From contig NZ_CP107772.1 of assembly GCF_036345155.1 (NCBI RefSeq), forward strand, positions 2,728,001 through 2,792,000: a stretch of 64,000 nt of DNA. Reading direction: 5' to 3'. Below are positions 52,563-61,129 of the stretch, in pieces. The position numbers and the translations under genes were made by a program. Source of the stretch: Streptomyces sp. NBC_00582. Its GTDB lineage: Bacteria > Actinomycetota > Actinomycetes > Streptomycetales > Streptomycetaceae. Below the pieces are notes generated by a model. That model was not told where the DNA came from. It searched no databases and saw only the letters and a program-made list of their open reading frames with translations. Numbering within the stretch: position 1 is the first letter of the stretch; the number at the start of each line of letters is the position of its first letter.

Positions 52563-53794
52563 GCACCAGCCGCCCGTCGGCCGGCCGCGTCGCCATGGTC
52601 TCCGAGCACGCCAGTCCGCTGGCCGAGCTCGGCGGCCCGGACGCGGGCGGCCAGAACGTGTACGTGGCCCAACTGGGCCGTCTGCTGGCGCGCCGCGGCC
52701 ACGACGTGGTCGTCTACACCCGCCGCGACGACCCGGAGTCGCCCGAGCGGGTCGTGACGGACGACGGGGTGCGGGTCGTCCATGTGCCCGCGGGACCGCC
52801 GGCCCCCATCCCCAAGGACGAACTGCTGCCGTACATCCCCGAGTTCGGCACCTGGCTGGCCCGGGAGTGGGCGCAGGAGCCGCCCGACGTGGTGCACGCC
52901 CACTTCTGGATGTCCGGCTTCGCCGCCGTCATCGGGGCGCGCGGCCGCGGCATCCCCGTGGTGCAGACGTACCACGCGCTCGGCACCGTGAAGAAGCGGT
53001 ACCAGGGCGCCGCCGACACCAGCCCTCAGGAACGGATCGGCATCGAGACGGCCGTGGGCCACGAGTGCGCCGGCATCATCGCCACCTGCGAGGACGAGGT
53101 CGGCGAACTCCTCGCCATGGGCCTGCCCCGCGAGCGCATCCATGTCGTGCCCTGCGGGGTGGACCCCGAGCACTTCGCACCGGTCGCCGGAGCCCGCCGG
53201 CCCGCCGGGGCGCCCCACCGGCTGCTCACCGTCGGACGGCTCGTGCCGCGCAAGGGCTTCGACCGCGCGATCCGCGCCCTCGCCGACGTCCCCGACGCCG
53301 AACTCCTCGTCGCCGGCGGCCCCGAACCCGCCCTGCTCGGCGCCGAACCGGAGGCCGAACGGCTGCGGGCGCTCGCCGAGGAGTGCGGGGTCGCCGACCG
53401 GGTGACCCTGCTGGGCGGGGTCACCCCGGCGCGGATGCCCCGGCTGATGTCCGGCGCGGACCTCGTGCTGTCCGTTCCCCTGTACGAGCCCTTCGGCATC
53501 GTCCCCGTCGAGGCCATGGCCTGCTGCGCGCCCGTGCTGGCGACCGCCGTCGGCGGGCAGCTCGACACCGTCGTCCACGACGTCACCGGCTTCCTGGTGT
53601 CCCCCGACGACACCCACGACCTCGCCGCCGCCGTCCGCGGCCTGCTCGGCGACCCCGCCCGGCTGGCCCGCTACGGTGCCGCCGGCCGGCGCCGCGTCCT
53701 CGCCCGCTACACCTGGGACCGCGTGGCCGACGGCGTGACCCGGGTGTACGGCGCCGTCTCCGCCGTCCCCGCCCTGACGGGAGCCCTGCGATGA
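52559..53794 (+). CDS. Family 4 glycosyltransferase, MshA-like
   Basis: 411-residue GT-B enzyme. SEHASPLAELGGPDAGGQNVYVAQLGRLLARRGHDVVVYTRRD at the start is the MshA/sucrose-synthase-like acceptor loop. The donor site reads LLTVGRLVPRKGFD and VPLYEPFGIVPVEAMACCAPVLAT. It may form a glycosidic bond from a UDP- or GDP-sugar; it is not the housekeeping MshA by context. Overlaps neighbours by 4 nt. Confidence 0.88.
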   Translation: MSTSRPSAGRVAMVSEHASPLAELGGPDAGGQNVYVAQLGRLLARRGHDVVVYTRRDDPESPERVVTDDGVRVVHVPAGPPAPIPKDELLPYIPEFGTWLAREWAQEPPDVVHAHFWMSGFAAVIGARGRGIPVVQTYHALGTVKKRYQGAADTSPQERIGIETAVGHECAGIIATCEDEVGELLAMGLPRERIHVVPCGVDPEHFAPVAGARRPAGAPHRLLTVGRLVPRKGFDRAIRALADVPDAELLVAGGPEPALLGAEPEAERLRALAEECGVADRVTLLGGVTPARMPRLMSGADLVLSVPLYEPFGIVPVEAMACCAPVLATAVGGQLDTVVHDVTGFLVSPDDTHDLAAAVRGLLGDPARLARYGAAGRRRVLARYTWDRVADGVTRVYGAVSAVPALTGALR

Positions 53795-54414
53795 AACTCG
53801 CCACCGACACTCCGCGTGCCCCGCGGACCCGGGTCGCGCACTGCGACGACCTCATGGAGGCCCTCGAAGGGTTCCGCTGCTACGCGGCCCCCGTCGTCGA
53901 GCGCTGGGGCGCCTGCCTCGCCTCCCGGCTGGCGGCGGGCTGCCGGCTACTCGTCGCCGGCAACGGCGGCAGCGCCGCCCAGGCGCAGCACCTGAGCGCC
54001 GAGCTGGTCGGCCGCTACCGCGACGACCGGCCGCCGTTCTCCGCGCTCGCCCTGCACGCCGACACGTCCTCGACCACGGCCATCGCCAACGACTACGGCG
54101 TCCAGGAGATCTTCGCCCGCCAGGTCTGCGCCCACGGCCGGGCCGGGGACGTGCTGGTGCTGCTGTCGACCAGCGGGGCCAGCGCCAATCTGCTGGTGGC
54201 CGCCAAGGAGGCGCACCGCCTCGGGATGACCGTGTGGGCCCTGACCGGTCCCGCGCCGAACCCCCTGGAGGGCGGCGCGGACGAACGCCTGTGCGTGGAC
54301 GCGGCGACCTCCGCCACCGTCCAGGAACTGCACCTGGTGGCCGTCCACATGCTCTGCGAGTCCTTCGACCGGGCCGTGGCCGGGGCGGGCGGGCCCGGGC
54401 AGGAGGACCCGTGA
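53791..54414 (+). CDS. gmhA: Sedoheptulose 7-phosphate isomerase
   Basis: 207-residue SIS-domain protein. The block LLVAGNGGSAAQAQHLSAELVGRY is the hallmark of GmhA, with LSTSGASANLLVAAKEAHRLGM and TATVQELHLVAVHMLCESFD. It turns sedoheptulose 7-phosphate into D-glycero-D-manno-heptose 7-phosphate, the first committed step of activated heptose synthesis. ATG overlaps the stop of the GT4 gene. Confidence 0.94.
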   Translation: MKLATDTPRAPRTRVAHCDDLMEALEGFRCYAAPVVERWGACLASRLAAGCRLLVAGNGGSAAQAQHLSAELVGRYRDDRPPFSALALHADTSSTTAIANDYGVQEIFARQVCAHGRAGDVLVLLSTSGASANLLVAAKEAHRLGMTVWALTGPAPNPLEGGADERLCVDAATSATVQELHLVAVHMLCESFDRAVAGAGGPGQEDP

Positions 54415-55826
54415 GCACCCCGGCGCCGCTGCTCGTCGTGGGGGACGCGCTGCTCGACCACGACGTGTGCGGGCGGGCGGAGCGGCTGGCACCCGACGCG
54501 CCCGTGCCGGTGGTCAGCGGGGCACGGCGCGTGAGCCGGCCGGGCGGGGCCGCGCTCGCGGCGTGCCTCGCCGCGGCCGACGGCCGGCCCGTCACCCTGG
54601 TGACCGGGCTGGGCGAGGACGACAGCAGCACCTGTCTGACCCGGCTGCTCGCGGACCGCGTCCGGCTGATCCGGCTGCCCCTCACCGGTCCGCTGTCCAG
54701 CAAGACCCGCGTCCTCGCCGGGAGCAGGCCCCTGCTGCGGCTGGACGACGGCGACGGGCGGGCCGTCGGCCCGACCGACGAGGCACGCCGGGCGGTCACG
54801 GAGGCCGGTGCCGTCCTCGTCTCCGACTACGGGCGCGGCACCGCCGACGCGCTGCGCGAGGCCCTGGCCGAGGCGAGCGCGCACCGGCCCGTCGTCTGGG
54901 ATCCGCATCCGCGGGGGGAGGCGCCGGTGCGCGGGGTGCGGCTGGCGACGCCCTCCGCGGCAGAGGCCCGTGGCTTCGCCGGGCGGTTCGCCACCGCCCC
55001 GGAACCCGGAGGGGGTACGGCGTTGCAGTGCGCGGCGCGGGACGCGGGGACGCTGGTGCGCCGGTGGGGGGCGGCGTCGGTGGCCGTCACGCTGGGCGGG
55101 CGGGGCGCGCTGCTGTCGCACGGGGAGACACCGCTGCTGCTGCCGTCGCCGGTGACCGCCGAGGGCGACGCCTGCGGTGCCGGTGACCGCTTCGCGGCGG
55201 CCGCCGCCGGGCTGCTGGCCGACGGCGAGCTCACCGAGACCGCGGTGCGGGCCGCCGTGCACGCGGCCACCCGGTATGTGAGCGAGGGCGGGGTGCGCTC
55301 GCTGACCTGGGAGGACACCGCGCGGGAGCCGGCCGGGGGTGCGGAGCCGGTGGACGGCGCGCTCGGCACCGCGGCCCGGGTCCGGGCGGCGGGCGGGACG
55401 GTCGTCGCCGCCGGCGGCTGCTTCGATCTGCTGCACGCCGGTCATGTGGCCCTCCTGGAGGCCGCGCGCCGGGCCGGGGACTGCCTGGTGGTGTGCGTGA
55501 ACTCCGACGCCTCGGTGCGCCGCCGCAAGGGCCCCGGGCGGCCGCTGGTCGAGCTGGCGGACCGGGTGCGGGTGCTGCGGGCGCTGGAGTGCGTGGACGC
55601 GGTCGCCGTGTTCGACGAGGACACCCCCGAGCGGCTGCTCGGCGAGCTGCGTCCGCACATCTGGGCCAAGGGCGGCGACTACGCGCTGACCCGGCTGCCG
55701 GAGACACCGCTGGTGGAGAGCTGGGGCGGACAGGTGGTGCTGTTCCCCTACCTGGACGGCCGGTCCACCACGGGCCTGGCCCGGCGGGCGGCCTCCGGCC
55801 CGCGGCCGAGCGGGCGTCCGCGGTGA
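54411..55826 (+). CDS. hldE: Bifunctional heptose 7-phosphate kinase / heptose 1-phosphate adenylyltransferase
   Basis: 471-residue HldE, both domains complete. The PfkB kinase is residues ~1-315 with RLAPDAPVPVV, VSRPGGAALAACLAAA and the catalytic GDACGAGDRF. The nucleotidyltransferase is ~320-460 with AGGCFDLLHAGHVALLEAARR, SVRRRKGPGRPL and the IWAKGGDYA stretch. It makes heptose 1,7-bisphosphate, and, after GmhB, ADP-heptose. GTG 54411 follows GGAGGACCC. Confidence 0.94.
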   Translation: MSTPAPLLVVGDALLDHDVCGRAERLAPDAPVPVVSGARRVSRPGGAALAACLAAADGRPVTLVTGLGEDDSSTCLTRLLADRVRLIRLPLTGPLSSKTRVLAGSRPLLRLDDGDGRAVGPTDEARRAVTEAGAVLVSDYGRGTADALREALAEASAHRPVVWDPHPRGEAPVRGVRLATPSAAEARGFAGRFATAPEPGGGTALQCAARDAGTLVRRWGAASVAVTLGGRGALLSHGETPLLLPSPVTAEGDACGAGDRFAAAAAGLLADGELTETAVRAAVHAATRYVSEGGVRSLTWEDTAREPAGGAEPVDGALGTAARVRAAGGTVVAAGGCFDLLHAGHVALLEAARRAGDCLVVCVNSDASVRRRKGPGRPLVELADRVRVLRALECVDAVAVFDEDTPERLLGELRPHIWAKGGDYALTRLPETPLVESWGGQVVLFPYLDGRSTTGLARRAASGPRPSGRPR

Positions 55827-56794
55827 CCTCGGCGCCACCCAGGGTGCTGGTGCTGCGCGCCCTCGGTCTGGGCGATCTGCTGACCGGGGTGCCCGCGCTG
55901 CGGGGCGTCCGGCGTGCCTTCCCAACGCACCGGGTGGTCCTCGCCCTCCCGGCGGCGCTCGCGCAGGCCGCGTCGGCCACCGGGGCGGTGGACGCGGTCC
56001 TCCCGGCCGAGGCGCCGCACCGGGCGGTGCCGGTGCTGGAGGGCTGGCCGGGCGGCCCCCCGGAGGTGGCGATCGACCTGCACGGCAACGGACCGGAGAG
56101 CCGTGACGCGCTGGCCGCCCTCGCCCCCCGCCGGCTGCTGGCCTACGCCCAGCCAGACCCCTCTCCGGCCCGTCCCCCGGTGTGGCGGGCGGACGAGCAC
56201 GAGCGCGAGCGCTGGTGCGGTTTCCTCGCCGCGTACGGCATCGCCGCCGACCCGGACGACGTACGCCTGCCCGCACCGGCCACGCCGTCGCCGGCGCCGG
56301 GGGCCGTGGTCGTCCACCCCGGGGCGGAGGCCCCCTCCCGGCGCTGGCCGGCGGAGCGTTTCGCGGACCTCGCCCGGACCCTGCGGGCGGCCGGTCACCG
56401 GGTCGTCGTCACCGGCGGCCCGAAGGAGGACGCCCTGGTCCTGGAGGTCGCCCAGCGCGTCCGGCTGCCCGCCGGGGACGTCCTGCGGGGCGGGCTGCCG
56501 TTCCCGCGGCTGTCGGCCCTGGTGGCCCGGGCCGCGCTGGTGGTGAGCGGGGACACCGGCCTCGCCCATCTCGCGGTGGCCCACGCCACGCCGTCCGTCA
56601 CCCTGTTCGGTCCCGTGTCGCCGCGCCTGTGGGGCCCGCCCCGCACCGCACGCCACGTCGCGCTGTGGAAGCCGGGCCCACCCGGTGACCCGCACGGCAC
56701 GCGCCCCGACCCCCGGCTGCTGCGGATCGACGTCGAGGAGGCGGCTGCCGCTTCACTGACCCTGCTCGCCCGGGGCCGGGAGACCTGGGACTGA
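55823..56794 (+). CDS. Family 9 glycosyltransferase (heptosyltransferase type), second
   Basis: 323-residue GT9 enzyme, diverged from the 50596 copy. Signature: VLVLRALGLGDLLTGVPALRGVRRAFP, AIDLHGNGPESR, VVHPGAEAPSRRWPAERFA and VVSGDTGLAHLAVAHATPSVTLFGPV. It should add a second heptose or related residue. GTG 55823 overlaps hldE, making it the last of nine coupled genes. No hairpin is obvious after it. Confidence 0.9.
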   Translation: MTSAPPRVLVLRALGLGDLLTGVPALRGVRRAFPTHRVVLALPAALAQAASATGAVDAVLPAEAPHRAVPVLEGWPGGPPEVAIDLHGNGPESRDALAALAPRRLLAYAQPDPSPARPPVWRADEHERERWCGFLAAYGIAADPDDVRLPAPATPSPAPGAVVVHPGAEAPSRRWPAERFADLARTLRAAGHRVVVTGGPKEDALVLEVAQRVRLPAGDVLRGGLPFPRLSALVARAALVVSGDTGLAHLAVAHATPSVTLFGPVSPRLWGPPRTARHVALWKPGPPGDPHGTRPDPRLLRIDVEEAAAASLTLLARGRETWD

Positions 56795-56841
56795 CGTCGG
56801 GGCCCACGTGGGGGCCGGGGCCTGCGCCTAAGCTCGGGGCC

Positions 56842-57555
56842 ATGGAACCTCCCGGCCTCCCCCGTCCTGTCGCCGTGCTCGACGACCCCGTCGGCCAGTC
56901 GCTGCGAGGGCGGCACGCGGGGCTCGCCCGGCGGGCCGGGCGGGCCGTCGCCTACCAGCCGGACGTGGCGACCTTCTCGGCCGTGTCCGCCGATCCCGGC
57001 CCGGCGGACTGGGCGGACCTCGCCCGGCTGCTCGGGCCGGGCGCGTTCGCCGACCTGTTCAGCGCGGAGGCGGAGCCTCCGTCGGACTGGGAGCCGGTGT
57101 TCGTCCTCGAGGGGCGGCAGATGATCCGGCGCGCCGACGGCCCGCCCGAGCAGGCCGCCGCGGGGGGCGGCGAGGTCGTCGAACTGGGCGCGGCCGACGT
57201 CCCCGAGATGCTCGACCTCGTGGCGCGGACCCGGCCGGGGCCGTTTCGGCCACGCACGCACGAACTCGGCACCTACCTCGGGGTGCGCGCCGACGGCAGG
57301 CTCGTCGCGATGGCGGGCGAACGGCTGCGGCCTCCGGGATGGACCGAGATCAGCGCCGTCTGCACGGACCCGCGGGCACGGGGGCGCGGCCATGGTGTCC
57401 GGCTGGTCGGCGCCCTCGTCGAGCGCGTCCTCTCCCGTGGGGAACGTCCCTTCCTGCACGTGGCGGAGACGAACACCGGGGCGATCGCGCTCTACGAACG
57501 GCTCGGCTTCGAAAGCCGCAGACAGGTGACGTTCCGCGGGTTCCGCACCCCCTGA
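56842..57555 (+). CDS. GNAT family N-acetyltransferase
   Basis: 237-residue protein with a C-terminal GNAT domain (about 110-232). The acetyl-CoA loop is EISAVCTDPRARGRGHGVRLVGAL, followed by LHVAETNTGAIALYERLGFESR. The N-terminal ~100 residues resemble the first lobe of FR47-like acetyltransferases. The substrate is unknown. It is 47 bp after the heptose operon and could be transcribed with it. Its TGA abuts the convergent DUF3040 stop (TGATCA). Confidence 0.88.
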   Translation: MEPPGLPRPVAVLDDPVGQSLRGRHAGLARRAGRAVAYQPDVATFSAVSADPGPADWADLARLLGPGAFADLFSAEAEPPSDWEPVFVLEGRQMIRRADGPPEQAAAGGGEVVELGAADVPEMLDLVARTRPGPFRPRTHELGTYLGVRADGRLVAMAGERLRPPGWTEISAVCTDPRARGRGHGVRLVGALVERVLSRGERPFLHVAETNTGAIALYERLGFESRRQVTFRGFRTP

Positions 57556-57870
57556 TCAGCGGTCGGCGTGCGGTCTGGACCAGCGGCCGAGCAGCCGGAA
57601 CGCCTGGAGCAGCGTCACCGGCCACAGCACGGCGAACGCCCAGAGCGCGGCGCGGCCGGCGCCGAGCACGCCGACGACCAGGAGGAAGACCGAGGCCGCC
57701 CCGCACAGCGCGACCGCGAGGGGCAGCCACGGGTCACGCCCGCGGGACCGTGCGGCCGGGGTCGTCCCCGCCGTGCGGTTGCGGCGACGGTCGCGCCGCA
57801 TCTCGCTCTCGATGTGCTTGAGGACGAGGCGGTCGCGGAGCGAGAGCCGGGCGCCGAGGTCTTCGTGCAT
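57556..57870 (-). CDS. DUF3040 membrane protein
   Basis: 104-residue small membrane protein of the actinobacterial DUF3040 family. It begins with the typical LSLRDRLVLKHIESEMRRDRR amphipathic segment, then two transmembrane helices (LAVALCGAASVFLLVVGVLG, ALWAFAVLWPVTLLQAF). GGAGG lies five bases before ATG 57870. Function unknown. Confidence 0.85.
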   Translation of the reverse strand: MHEDLGARLSLRDRLVLKHIESEMRRDRRRNRTAGTTPAARSRGRDPWLPLAVALCGAASVFLLVVGVLGAGRAALWAFAVLWPVTLLQAFRLLGRWSRPHADR

Positions 57871-57953
57871 GACGGCCTCCTGGGTCGTACGACAGTGTCT
57901 TGCCGGGTACCCGTGGGCGGCACCGCGAACCGGTCGCGTCCGGCCGCGCCCGG

Positions 57954-58415
57954 TCAGTCGGCGGCGGCCAGCAGCTGCGGCGCGAGGGTCTTGACCATGG
58001 TGTTCGTCCAGCGCATCTGACGCAGGGTCTGCGGATGGCAGGCGGTGGTGAGGGCGAGCAGGTCCTGGTCGCCGGTGGCCTGCGCGGCCTGCGCGAGCAT
58101 CTCCCAGTGGAGGGAGTTCCCGGTCGCCGCGAGGTGCAGGGCGCGCAGGTCGCGCAGCAGCCGGGGCTCCGGCCCGCCCGCCGCCTCGGCGAGGGCGTCC
58201 GGCCCGTCCGCGGCGGGCCGCGGCAGGTCGAGGCCGTGGGACGCCGCGGCGTCGGCGAGGCGGGTGGCGTGTTCGTGCGACCAGCGGGCCAGGTCGAGGG
58301 CGACATGGCGGACCTCGTGCTCGGCGCGGTGCCGCTCGGCCGTGACGAGCAGGTCCCGTTCCAGGCCGCGCTCACCGTCGTACAGCGCGCGCAGCACGCT
58401 CTGCAGGCCGCTCAT
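57954..58415 (-). CDS. Helical, ferritin-like hypothetical protein
   Basis: 153-residue all-helical protein. Repeated E/H-containing helices (LRALYDGERGLERDLLVTAERHRAEHEVRHVALDLARWSHEHATRL) resemble ferritin-like or DUF892-type bundles, though no ExxH pair is certain. ATG 58415 overlaps the stop of the molybdopterin oxidoreductase, so it is co-translated with it and may be its partner. Function unknown. Confidence 0.65.
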   Translation of the reverse strand: MSGLQSVLRALYDGERGLERDLLVTAERHRAEHEVRHVALDLARWSHEHATRLADAAASHGLDLPRPAADGPDALAEAAGGPEPRLLRDLRALHLAATGNSLHWEMLAQAAQATGDQDLLALTTACHPQTLRQMRWTNTMVKTLAPQLLAAAD

Positions 58416-60955
58416 GGCCGCTCTCCCCGCGGGGTGCCGGTGTTCCGGCGGGCGACGGCGGACGGTCCGCCGGTGGTGGGCGGGACGCCGCGCGGGTCGG
58501 CCGGGGCGGAGGCGGTGGTGGTCGGGGCGGGGCTGACGGCTCCGTGGGCGCGCTCGACGAGGGTGAGGCGGGCGGCGCCGGTCTTGAACAGGGGCTGTTT
58601 GGAGACCGGGTCCCAGTCAATGACGGTGGTCTCGTTCGCGGCCCGGCCGCCGTCCTTGCCGGGACGGTCGCCCTCGGGGGTGTCCCAGTAGCCGTAGTGG
58701 AACGGCAGGAACACCATGCCGTCGCGGATGCCGGTGACCCGCAGCCGGCCGCGCACGGATCCGCGCGGGGTGGTGACCTCGACGAGGTCGCCCTCGGCCA
58801 CGCCGTGCCGCAGGGCCTCCGCGGCGGACAGCTCCACCCACACCTCGGGTGCGGCGGCGTTCAGTTGCGGGGCACGGCCGGTCTTGGTGCGGGTGTGGAA
58901 GTGGTACAGGGTGCGGCCGGTGTTCAGCTGCAGGGGGTACTCGGCGGTGGTGGTCTCGTGGGGCGGCACGTACTCGGCCGCCTTCAGTACGGCCCTGCCG
59001 TCCGGGTTGAGCGCCCGGTACTCCGTCTCGGACACCGACGCGCCGGTGACGAGGTCCCTGCCGTACGTCTCGCAGTCGTCGGGCGCCGCCCAGGTGATGC
59101 CGTCGGTGTAGAGGCGTTCGGTGCCGTCCGGGTTCTGCGGGGTGCAGGGCCACTGGATGCCGCCCGCGCCGCGCAGCCGCTCGTAGGTCAGGCCGGTGTG
59201 GTCGCAGGGGCGGCCGCGGCTGCACTCCTTCCACGCCTCGAACGCGGACTCGGGGTCGTGCCAGCCGACGAGCGGGCGGCCGTCCCGGTCGCGGAAGTCC
59301 ATCCGGCGGGCGTAGTCGAGGAGGATGTCCAGGTCGGAGCGGGCCTCGCCGGGCGGTTCGACGGCCTTCTCGGAGAGATGGACGGTCCGGTCGGCGTTGG
59401 TGAACGTGCCGGTCTTCTCCGCCCAGGTCGCGGCGGGCAGCACGACGTCCGCCAGCTGTGCGGTCTCGGTGGGATAGAGGTCCTGGACGACGGTGAACAG
59501 CTCCTCGCGGCCGAGGACGGCGCGGACGCGGTGGAGTTCGGGCAGGGAGACCGCCGGGTTGGTGCCGGAGATCCACAGCATCCTGATCGAGCCCTGCTCG
59601 GCGTAGCGGAAGATCTGCAGCGCGGGAGTGGACGGCGCGTAGTGCGGGACGCGGGACGGGTCGACGTTCCAGACGCGGGCGAGGTCGGCCACATGGGATG
59701 CGTTCTCCCAGTTGCGGAAGCCGGGCAGATCGCCGTTCGCGCCGCACTCGCGGGTGTTCTCGGCGGTGGGCTGGCCGTTCATCTGCAGGACCCCGCAGCC
59801 CGGACGGCCGAGCATGCCGCGAAGGAGCTGGAGGTTGTTCACCTGGCAGGCGGCGGCGGTGGCCTGGTGGGACTGGTAGACGCCCTGGAGGACGGTCGAC
59901 AGCAGCCGCTCGGCGCCCCCGAGCAGCTCGGCGGCCTCGCCGATGTCCCGGGCCGGTACGTCGCAGACGCGGGCGGCCCATTCGGGGGTGCAGTCGGCGA
60001 CCCGGCCGGCGAGTTCGTCGAAGCCCACGGTGTGCGCGTCGACGAAGGCGTGGTCGACGCGGTCGGTGCGGACGATCTCGTGCAGCAGCGCGTTCAGCAG
60101 GGCCACGTTGGTGCCGGAGCGCGGCGCCAGGTGCACGGTCGCGTGCCGGGCGACGGGGGTGGGGCGCGGGTCGACGCACACCAGGCGCGGCGGGTCCGGG
60201 CCCGCCAGGCGGTCCAGGACCCGCATCCACAGCACGGGCTGGGTCTCGGCCATGTTGTGCCCGAACAGGGCGAGGACGTCGGCGTGGTCGACGTCCGTGA
60301 GGGAGGCCGGCTGGCCGTCGCAGCCGAAGGTCTCCTTCAGCGCCTCGGCCGCGGTCGCCGTGCACAGCCGGGTGTTGCCGTCCAGATGGTTGGTGCCGAG
60401 GCCGGCCCGGGCGATCACCGCCAGGGTGTAGTACTCCTCCAGGAACAGCTGGCCGCTGGTGTAGAAGCCGAGCGAGCCCGGCCCGTGTTCGCGCAGCAGA
60501 TGCCGGGTCCGCTCGGCGATCCGGTCCAGCGCGGTGTCCCAGTCGCAGGCGACGAGACGTCCGCGGTGCCGGATCAGGGGGGTGGTCAGCCGGTCCGTGG
60601 CGTGGTTGGCCTGCCAGCCGAACAGATCCTTCGGCCCGAGCCGGCCTCGGTTCACCCGGTCGTCGGCCCGTCCGCGCACTCCGACGATCCGTCCGCCGAC
60701 GACCGCGACGTCCATGGCGTCCCCGTTGGAGTGCAGCAGCGACGCGGTCGGGACCCACCGGTCGACGGCGGCGGCCGTGATCCCGGGTGCGAGGTAGGAG
60801 TCCACCCGCACCGGCCAGTCCCCGTCACGGCCGTAGGGGGTGCGCTCGCCCCAGGGCTGCGCGATCCTGTCCGTCCCGGAATGCGTCGCGCCGTCCGTCG
60901 CGGCATCCGTCCGCGAGTGCGTCCCGGGATCCGTCTCGGATGGCATCGGCCTCAC
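58412..60955 (-). CDS. Molybdopterin oxidoreductase of the DMSO reductase family lacking the N-terminal Fe-S site
   Basis: 847-residue molybdenum enzyme related to assimilatory nitrate reductase and formate dehydrogenase. Cys198 in GNTRLCTATAAEALKETFG is the probable Mo ligand. TNPAVSLPE, YPTETAQLADVVLPAATWAEKTGTFTN and the C-terminal MopB_CT domain (TGRTLYHFHTRTKTGRAPQLN) are typical. The four [4Fe-4S] Cys are absent: the usual GRLC reads GRLG (Gly107). The N-terminus (residues 8-30) is a Thr/Asp-rich repeat that may not be translated. Electron donor unknown. Confidence 0.85.
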   Translation of the reverse strand: MRPMPSETDPGTHSRTDAATDGATHSGTDRIAQPWGERTPYGRDGDWPVRVDSYLAPGITAAAVDRWVPTASLLHSNGDAMDVAVVGGRIVGVRGRADDRVNRGRLGPKDLFGWQANHATDRLTTPLIRHRGRLVACDWDTALDRIAERTRHLLREHGPGSLGFYTSGQLFLEEYYTLAVIARAGLGTNHLDGNTRLCTATAAEALKETFGCDGQPASLTDVDHADVLALFGHNMAETQPVLWMRVLDRLAGPDPPRLVCVDPRPTPVARHATVHLAPRSGTNVALLNALLHEIVRTDRVDHAFVDAHTVGFDELAGRVADCTPEWAARVCDVPARDIGEAAELLGGAERLLSTVLQGVYQSHQATAAACQVNNLQLLRGMLGRPGCGVLQMNGQPTAENTRECGANGDLPGFRNWENASHVADLARVWNVDPSRVPHYAPSTPALQIFRYAEQGSIRMLWISGTNPAVSLPELHRVRAVLGREELFTVVQDLYPTETAQLADVVLPAATWAEKTGTFTNADRTVHLSEKAVEPPGEARSDLDILLDYARRMDFRDRDGRPLVGWHDPESAFEAWKECSRGRPCDHTGLTYERLRGAGGIQWPCTPQNPDGTERLYTDGITWAAPDDCETYGRDLVTGASVSETEYRALNPDGRAVLKAAEYVPPHETTTAEYPLQLNTGRTLYHFHTRTKTGRAPQLNAAAPEVWVELSAAEALRHGVAEGDLVEVTTPRGSVRGRLRVTGIRDGMVFLPFHYGYWDTPEGDRPGKDGGRAANETTVIDWDPVSKQPLFKTGAARLTLVERAHGAVSPAPTTTASAPADPRGVPPTTGGPSAVARRNTGTPRGERP

Positions 60956-61037
60956 CTCTCGCGTCGCCGGCCGAAGGTGCGCCCCGGCGGTTTGCGGGCC
61001 CCTCCGTCAGGACGACGGGTTCCCCGAAGCGCCCGTC

Positions 61038-61065
61038 CGACCCACCCGGCCCGACCCACCCGGCC
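61038..61065. repeat. 14-bp tandem duplication CCGACCCACCCGGC
   Basis: Two perfect copies in tandem (61038-61051 and 61052-61065) plus a partial third, in the 174-bp divergent promoter region between the molybdopterin enzyme and the FAD/Rieske remnant. A local minisatellite, with no evident function. Confidence 0.6.
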
Positions 61066-61129
61066 CGATCCGCGTCGACGTCCGCCCCGACCGTGCGTGT
61101 CACCCGGCCGGGACGGGAACTCGGCGGCC

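Noticed and set aside
52559..53794. Mycothiol glycosyltransferase MshA
   Set aside because: Similar N-terminal loop, but it is embedded in and overlaps the heptose operon, so a glycan role is more likely than mycothiol synthesis.
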